A stretch of 64,000 nt of DNA, taken from Podocnemis expansa (taxonomy: Eukaryota > Chordata > Testudines > Podocnemididae). A program made the translations under genes and the position numbers. The first letter of the stretch is position 1. Every line of letters starts with the position of its first letter. Positions 58,630-64,000 of the stretch are shown one piece after another. Under the pieces are notes generated by a model that was not told the origin of the DNA, did no database searches, and was given only the letters and a program-made list of their open reading frames with translations. The stretch is from contig ML682123.1 in NCBI GenBank assembly GCA_007922195.1, positions 1,156,372 through 1,220,371 on the forward strand, written 5' to 3'.

Positions 58630-58830
58630 GGCTATGTTTCCACACCTCCCACAATGTCCCTCTTCCAATTCGAACTAGCAAGTCCTGTCTACGGACATGC
58701 TAGTTCAAACTGGTTTTCCTACTCTGGCCATGTTAGTTCGAATTGACTCAATTCAAACTAATCATAATTAGTTTGACTTGATTAGTTCGAATTGAGTCAA
58801 TTTGAATTAACAGCCTAAGTGTAGACATAC
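58630..58830. mobile_element. Foldback MITE half (GTTCGAATTGA type)
   Basis: It ends AAGTGTAGACATAC and is the reverse counterpart of 11425-11620 (GAACTAGCAAGTCCTGTC, GACATGCTAGTTC, GGCCATGTTAGTTCG in order). The other end with GCTATGTCTAC was not found to the left, where the minisatellite lies. Confidence 0.65.
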
Positions 58831-58859
58831 CCAAGACCCTCATTACTATTGTCTGTCTC

Positions 58860-59510
58860 TTCCTCATAACTGGAGTTCCCTCCCCTGGAGAGGTACTCTC
58901 AGTGCGGAAGGACATGATGACATTATCTGGAAGAAAGGTACCAAATAATGGACTATTTCCCTAAGTTCCAGTTTGATAATCTACTTCCCAGAAACTTTCA
59001 TCCTCCTCAGTAGGACAGAGGCTTCAATACTGGGGCTGGGAAGGCTCTATTGTGTTGCAGAATGCTTTATTGTGTTGCAGAATGTCTCATCTGTGTACCG
59101 CTTTGTCTCCCTTAACTCCACCCACCCTGCCCTCCAAAGCTGGTACACAGTCTCTGAGGGCCAACAGCTCCTGGCACTGAATATACTCATATGCCTCCCA
59201 TCCATAGGGCAGGTAATCACACATGCTGAACTCAGCGCAATGAACTGGATAGCCCCAACTCTGTGCTGGACTTCTGCCTGCATTCTCTTTTTACTCCTGC
59301 AGCTCTTTCTTTTGACTCCCTTGCAAAACTCCCCTATTTGTTGCCACTGTTTGTTAGTTCCTCTGGTCCCTTAGGAGATGTGTGCCTGGATAGGATACCT
59401 CCCAGAAAGGCAGCCAGTGGGGATATGATGCCATGAAGAGATGGAGAATCTACCACTGCTCTGGTGGATGACAGAAACTGGACCCCTCTCAAATCCCATT
59501 TCTTTCCCTT
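58860..59510. other. Pseudogene intron-like stretch
   Basis: A 16-bp phrase ATTGTGTTGCAGAATG is repeated in tandem at about 59049 and 59067. A plus frame of 133 codons (58973-59374) has no family motif. The expected fifth exon of the protease pseudogene was not found here. Confidence 0.4.
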
Positions 59511-59920
59511 CTCTAGGGTGACTCTGGAGGATCCTTGGTGTGTGAAGACAATGGGACCTAGTACCTTGCTGGGATTGTGAGCTGGCTACTGATGAGAACA
59601 GTGAATGGGGCCAGCAGCATTTTTCCTGGGTACCCTGGGGTCTACAAGTGCCTGAATGCCCACAACAATTGGATCCAGAAGAATGTGCCTGCTGTGACTT
59701 TTACAGTGGTGAACTTCCCCCTGAGCAGTGTCAGTCCACCAACAACCACCAACCAATCAAACAATGCTGGTCCATCTGACACCATCCACTGGGTCCTTCT
59801 CTTCACTGTGCTTCCGTGGCTGAGACTCTGACCCCCTTCAAGACTGGGTCCCTATCCCACACCAGCTCTTCGTCTCCCTTCTGTAGCCTGAGATTTTTGC
59901 CATCTCTTTAGTATCACAGA

Positions 59921-59961
59921 GAAACAAATAAATAAATAAATAAAAATAATAAAAAAAATAT
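59921..59961. repeat. (AAAT)n-rich tract
   Basis: AAACAAATAAATAAATAAAT and then A-rich sequence directly downstream of the pseudogene. Confidence 0.9.
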
Positions 59962-60087
59962 AAGGACACATATGGGTAGAAAATAGTAAGGCGATTTAGC
60001 AGAAGTTTTATGGCAAAGCTGGAAAACAGCATAATATGCAGTAATTAATGGTAAAGAATTCATAAATCAATCATCTATTAGTGTTTT

Positions 60088-60143
60088 AAAAACAAACAAA
60101 CAAACAAACAAACAAACAAACAAACAAATAAATAAATAAATAC
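60088..60143. repeat. (AAAC)n/(AAAT)n microsatellite
   Basis: About nine AAAC units followed by four AAAT units. Confidence 0.95.
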
Positions 60144-60329
60144 AGGAACAAATAAATAAAAGGACATTCAGCAAGTGAAATGGAGAGATCATAGGTTCAG
60201 CAGATTCCATAGGTATATCTCTATCAGCAGATTCAACAGATATCTAAGTAGGTCAAGATGGAGGAAGATTCTGAACTTTTGAACTCACTCAGTCCCCCTC
60301 CCATCAAGTATTCTAAGGTGTCCACCCCC

Positions 60330-61595
60330 TGTCAAAAGACCCTTCAAAAGTATTGATTTTTGGTCAGGTGACAGGTGAAATCACCCTTTTTCCAATTGGA
60401 TGAAGATGAACTTACACCTTTGGGACTAGTCAAGAAGAAACTGGGAGTGGCAGAACAGCGAATAAAAGCCACTGCAAGGAGCAGCTCTGCGGAGATCTCT
60501 CCCACTCCTTCCTGGGTTCCACTGGCCTCTGGCTATGTTCCTGCTGCACTAGGAGTCTCACTCACACTCATCACTAGAGAGAGTAACAACATCTCTAGTG
60601 GAAGCCTGGGAGCTAGGTCTTTGGACTTAGCCTCTGAAAGGCAAAAAGGGGCTTTGTCTCTGAGCGGTGACTCAGGACATTGTCCTTGAGCTGAGTCTCT
60701 GTGCTCAGTCTCAAAAGGGCTTCCAATAAAACTCATAAGCAAGCAGCCAACCAAGTCCTGCTGTTAGCTTATGAGCAACTTTGCAGCTCTGGGCTCCGAG
60801 CAACCGCACCTGCCAGCTGCTGGACGTTCCAAGCCGTGCCTGAGCTCCGGTCGCCTAGCAACCATGCCCGCAAGCCGCTGGACATTCCGAGCCGCACCTG
60901 AGATCCGGTTGCCTAGCAACTGCACCTGTGAGCCGCTGGACGTTCCTAGCCGTGCCTGAGTTCCAGTTTCCACAGCAACCAGACCAAAGCTGAGAGAGAG
61001 AGAGAGGCCTGAACAACGCACAGCGCCAGCTCTTCGTTTGGGATGCCTTGCTTTTGTCGGGTTTTTTTTCCCCTTGGATTATACTTTGACAGCTCATCGC
61101 AGATCACATTTGGATACCTTGTTTCTTCAACTGCTGGGGTAAGCAAAGGGTCCCAAGGAGGGAAGGAACACCTATAGGAAACAGTACTGGGGGAAGACCA
61201 AAGCCTTACAAAGTAACTTTTAAAAGTAAAATTGATTAAGATAAGTGAGACAAGTAACCCAGATTAAGACCTTAAGGAGTAACATTAAGAACTGAGATCT
61301 CTCCATTCAACCAGTGACTGGCCCTCACTCGCTGAATGTTCTTTTATATACCTCAATGTCTTTATGTTATAGTTATAAGTTAAGTGTTGCCCTCATGTTA
61401 TAATTGTATTTATATATGTTATAGTTATAAGTTAAGTGTTGTGTTCATGTTATAATTGTATAGAGTAGTTTTAACTGTGTTATATTACTGTTAAGCTATT
61501 AGTGAAATAAGTAAAAGCCCCTTGTCAGTTTCCAGAGTAGATATTTCAATAAATTTGATTTTTGTCTTTGACAAATTATTGGCTTCACACCGTTT
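60330..61595 (+). mobile_element. Possible LTR-like or SINE-like repeat region (unclassified)
   Basis: There is a dense promoter/polyadenylation-like organisation: AATAAAAGCC near 60462, CAATAAAACTC near 60724, and a later AATAAATTTG near 61550. It encloses a 58-bp tandem repeat and a GAGAGAGAGAG run at 60991. Alternation of GC-rich and AT-rich parts is typical of a retroviral LTR or composite repeat, but no TG...CA borders with duplication could be fixed. The 104-codon frame at 60375 has no recognised motif. Confidence 0.3.
60798..60971 (+). repeat. 58-bp tandem repeat, three units
   Basis: Units begin at 60798, 60856 and 60914, each (G/T)AGCAAC-, then GCTGGACRTTCC, AGCCG-RCCTGAG and TCCRGT. 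A fourth start (ACAGCAACC) follows at 60972. Confidence 0.92.
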
Positions 61596-63150
61596 TATTG
61601 TTTCTGGTCTGTGCTTGATCAGTGGGCTGTAGCCATATTCCCCACTAGGGACATTTACCCTGGGGTTCTGGTATCTGTCCATTTAGGTGAAAAATGGACC
61701 CCGTTGCCCCTAAGGGTTTTCCAAATTAAACCCCAGATTGCGGACGGTCTGGAAATTAGTAAACCAATCGATTTGATTTTTTGGGGCAACACTTCACACA
61801 AATAGGCTATTGTCTGTGACACAAGGCACCAAGTATTCACATCCTATACACTATCATAATAGTCTTTATACAAAATGCTCTTACTAAGGTATAAAATGAA
61901 CACTAATAACTATCTGATCAGTTTCTTCTCCAATGATAGATAGACGTGAGGTGTGCTAAGAGTAATGGATATATGCTGAACGGTTACTAAAATGTGTTCA
62001 AACCAGGTGTGTCAAGGGGAGTGGTTAACAGGTCGATATTAAACAACAGATTGTGTGTTTACCTCAGTTTCTACACAAACAGCATGCAGACCCAACAACA
62101 TAACAAGGGGTGGAATCAAAGCTCTCACTGATAAGCAGCACAGAAGACCAGCAGCTCTGTACACCTTGCAGCAGAGAGAAACTCATTCTGGGTTTTTGTT
62201 TTCAGAAAGATAAATTTCAAAGTTTTGTTTGTCTGAATCTCACATAATAAATAATTGACTGGGTACAATATTACCTGTTAGAAAACAAAATAGGGAGTCC
62301 CAAAGGTGGGTTGGATCAAATATACACTTTATTGCCTGCTCATTTCAGTTCAACACCAGGCGTGAGCAAGGAAGAGGGGATATTACAATCAGAAATGTAA
62401 CTTCCTCAGGGAAAGACTCGGGGCTTAAGCCCAGACCTTGTGCACTGGGCCTGGGCCCTGCCCCTGGCTACAATCTAGCACCCAGGCCCAACTCACTGTT
62501 GGACTCTTGCCGCCATATCCCTGGCCGGGGCTGGGCCAAGAGAAGTGGGTGCTGCCACCGCAGGCAGCCTGGCCTCGATCCTTGGCTGGGAGAGGCAGGT
62601 GCTGCTGCAGGCAGCCTGGTGCCAGATGCTGGGTTGGGTAGGGGGCTGAGAGAGGTGGGCGCTGCCCCGGGAACTCAGGACACTGGCACTGGGACTCTGA
62701 GCATGTTCCCCGTGTGCCAGGTGCTAGCGATGCCCCTGATTACAATCCTTTTATGCTTAAAAATACGCAAGAGCTTAGATTTTTCACATCTCCCCAGAGA
62801 CCCTTATTTGGTTACACAGACACCTAAAAAATGAATATGAATAGCTATGTGGTGAATATAATTATCCACACCTCTGTTTGTTGTTTACAGTTTAACATAT
62901 AGCACAGTGGCACTTTTGCTTTAAACACATTATATTTTGCAACAGAAATTACTTTCCAGTACTTAACAAGCAGGGAGGAAAGGGGAAGAAAGGTAATAAG
63001 TAACATTCTCATTCAAGACCTTATGTAGGAGGGGAAGATAGAGAGAAAAAAGAAGATAACATAACTTTTAAATACAATCTCATTTACAGGACATCAAGGC
63101 TTGCTCATAATAGCCTCATTACTATAGTACAAGAGGGTAACAGTATTAGT
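61596..63150. other. No gene recognised
   Basis: Short frames only. 62420-62740 is GC-rich (GGCAGCCTGG twice near 62565 and 62605) and probably repeat. Confidence 0.4.
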
Positions 63151-63312
63151 TTGTATACAGCAAAAACAACGAGAGCCCTGTGACACCTTAAAGACTAACA
63201 GTTTTTTTCAGGCATAAGCTTTCATGGGGTGCAATCCATCATGCATTTGCCAAAGTGAGTTGGAGCCCATGAAAGCTTTGTTTGTCTTTAAGGTGCCATG
63301 GTACTCTCATTC
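63150..63312. repeat. Penelope-associated module in hairpin arrangement
   Basis: Left arm CAGCAAAAACAACGAGAGCC, GTGACACCTTAAAGACTAAC, GGCATAAGCTTTCATGGGG. Right arm, reversed: GCCCATGAAAGCTTTG, TTTGTCTTTAAGGTGCCATG. A MITE begins directly after it. Confidence 0.78.
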
Positions 63313-63706
63313 ATATGTCTGCACTTGCAAGTTAGTTCAAATTAAGGAGATTTAATTTGAACTAACTTAGTACTTGTCCACAACTAGGCTTTCTTTAGTG
63401 CAAATTAATTCCTTCATTTGCACTAAAGAAAGCTTAGTTTGCACTAGTAAGACCGGCTGGTTAGTTCAAACTAAGCCCTTAGTTTGATTGCTAGTTTGAG
63501 CTAAAGATGATGGAGGCAAGGATTAACCCTTAGTTCAAACTGAACAAGTTCAAACTAAGGGCAGTTAGTTTGAATTAACGAAGTGGACTAATTTGAACTA
63601 AAGTTAGTTGTTAATTTGAACTAATAAGTTCCAGTTTAGTTCTAACTAACCTCAAAATTATTAGTTCAAATGAACAAATTTGAACTTTTCTTAGTGTAGA
63701 CATAGC
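63313..63706. mobile_element. Foldback MITE (TTAGTTCAAACTAA type), 394 bp
   Basis: The left end ATATGTCTGCAC and right end GTGTAGACATAGC, flanked by CATTC (63308-63312) and CATTG (63707-63711), 4 of 5. The inside has GCTTTCTTTAGTGCAAATTA and its complement, plus TTAGTTCAAACTAA blocks. Confidence 0.72.
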
Positions 63707-63839
63707 CATTGCTATTACCATAGTATCTATCATTCAGACCAGGTGCTCAATATAACTCTTTCCTACATTACTATATTATAAGAGAGTGTGGAATGAGTTG
63801 TTTTCCTAAAGCAATGACCTCCTGGTGGCTAATATCACT

Positions 63840-64000
63840 GGCTATGTTCACAGAGGGAGGGCTTGTTTCGAAATAAAGAGTTATTTCAAAACACCTTATT
63901 TTGAAACACAAAAAGGGTGTTTTCGAAATAAGGGAGCGAAATAGCATGTCCACAGTGTGAACATGCTATTTCACTTGGGGAGGGGACTGCAGGCACCCAC
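63840..64000. mobile_element. Harbinger-related element, left end (runs off window)
   Basis: It starts GGCTATGTTCACAG, then GTTTCGAAATAAAG, a near-perfect palindrome at 63938-63972, then GGGGACTGCAGGCACCCA, matching the element at 56295 in order. Confidence 0.65.

Larger units (their letters stand above)
55683..59831 (+). pseudogene. Trypsin-like serine protease pseudogene (paralogue of the 6.2-kb gene)
   Basis: Three exon-like pieces are seen. Piece one, 55683-55845, is 163 nt, the same length and phase as exon 3 of the intact gene. It has TGA (55709-55711) exactly where the activation-site Arg should be, and Gln (CAA 55832-55834) in place of the catalytic His (TAAQC). Piece two (about 56040-56257) gives EQIILHPFYDTITHQADIAL with the catalytic Asp, but is cut after LCLLAASVR by a module fragment. 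Piece three, 59517-59831, starts with GGTGACTCTGGAGG (GDSGG, catalytic Ser), has a TAG (59559-59561) for a conserved Trp, and ends in a hydrophobic tail (HWVLLFTVLPWLRL). So it was a membrane-tethered family member. The exon equal to the intact gene's fifth was not found. About 3.2 kb of repeats separates pieces two and three. Confidence 0.88.

Noticed and set aside
58860..58945. Missing second half of the protease pseudogene's Asp exon
   Set aside because: Only a faint similarity (TTCCCTCCCCTGGAGAGG) with no CWVTGWG-type motif; too weak to claim.

Overview
The window looks like a stretch of reptile, most likely cryptodire turtle, nuclear DNA. This is an inference. The grounds are many CR1-type LINE fragments, Penelope-like remnants carrying an 'AGGAGTCCTGTGGCAC...TTAAAGACTAAC' module, AT-rich foldback MITEs, hAT and Harbinger DNA transposons, and spliced vertebrate trypsin-family genes. 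No bacterial operon, rRNA gene, convincing tRNA gene or CRISPR array was seen.

Layout. 1-2838: right part of a PIF/Harbinger transposon with an intact minus-strand transposase and the 3' end of a convergent second gene; the left end lies outside the window. 2.8-6.1 kb: no gene seen. 6.2-9.3 kb: a six-exon, apparently intact trypsin-like serine protease gene (prostasin/testisin/PRSS27 type), with a hAT MITE in its last intron. 9.5-13.4 kb: CR1 fragments, a 551-bp hAT element and a foldback MITE. 13.7-17.1 kb: Penelope-like fragments around the 3' end of a LINE carrying a CCHC finger and a restriction-like endonuclease. 17.6-26 kb: decayed retroviral pol on the minus strand plus CR1. 28.7-31.2 kb: a broken duplicate of the protease gene's last intron and exon, split by about 1.6 kb. 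31.6-36.0 kb: CR1, MITE, a 500-bp purine tract and GC-rich repeat. 36.3-40.9 kb: a retroviral pro-pol relic split by a foldback MITE and a hAT element. 42.9-44.8 kb: a CR1 with a nested MITE. 44.8-49.5 kb: a young, almost complete Ty3/Gypsy element with matching LTRs and target-site duplication. 49.5-55.6 kb: mostly anonymous sequence. 55.7-59.8 kb: a second protease pseudogene, split by a Penelope module, a Harbinger-related element, a hAT end and a 60-bp minisatellite. 60.3-64 kb: a possible LTR-like region with a 58-bp tandem repeat, further foldback elements, and the start of another Harbinger-related element running off the end.

The host gene content is a small serine-protease cluster: one live-looking gene and two dead relatives. 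The rest is layered transposition whose order can often be read from target-site duplications, nesting, and one empty site. The strongest unexplained signals are three. First, a foldback MITE family with 5-bp, CYTTG-like target duplications. Second, a palindrome about 154 bp inside the Harbinger-family ends. Third, hairpin arrangements of the Penelope-associated module. Exon joins, family names and organism are read by eye; no database search was run.
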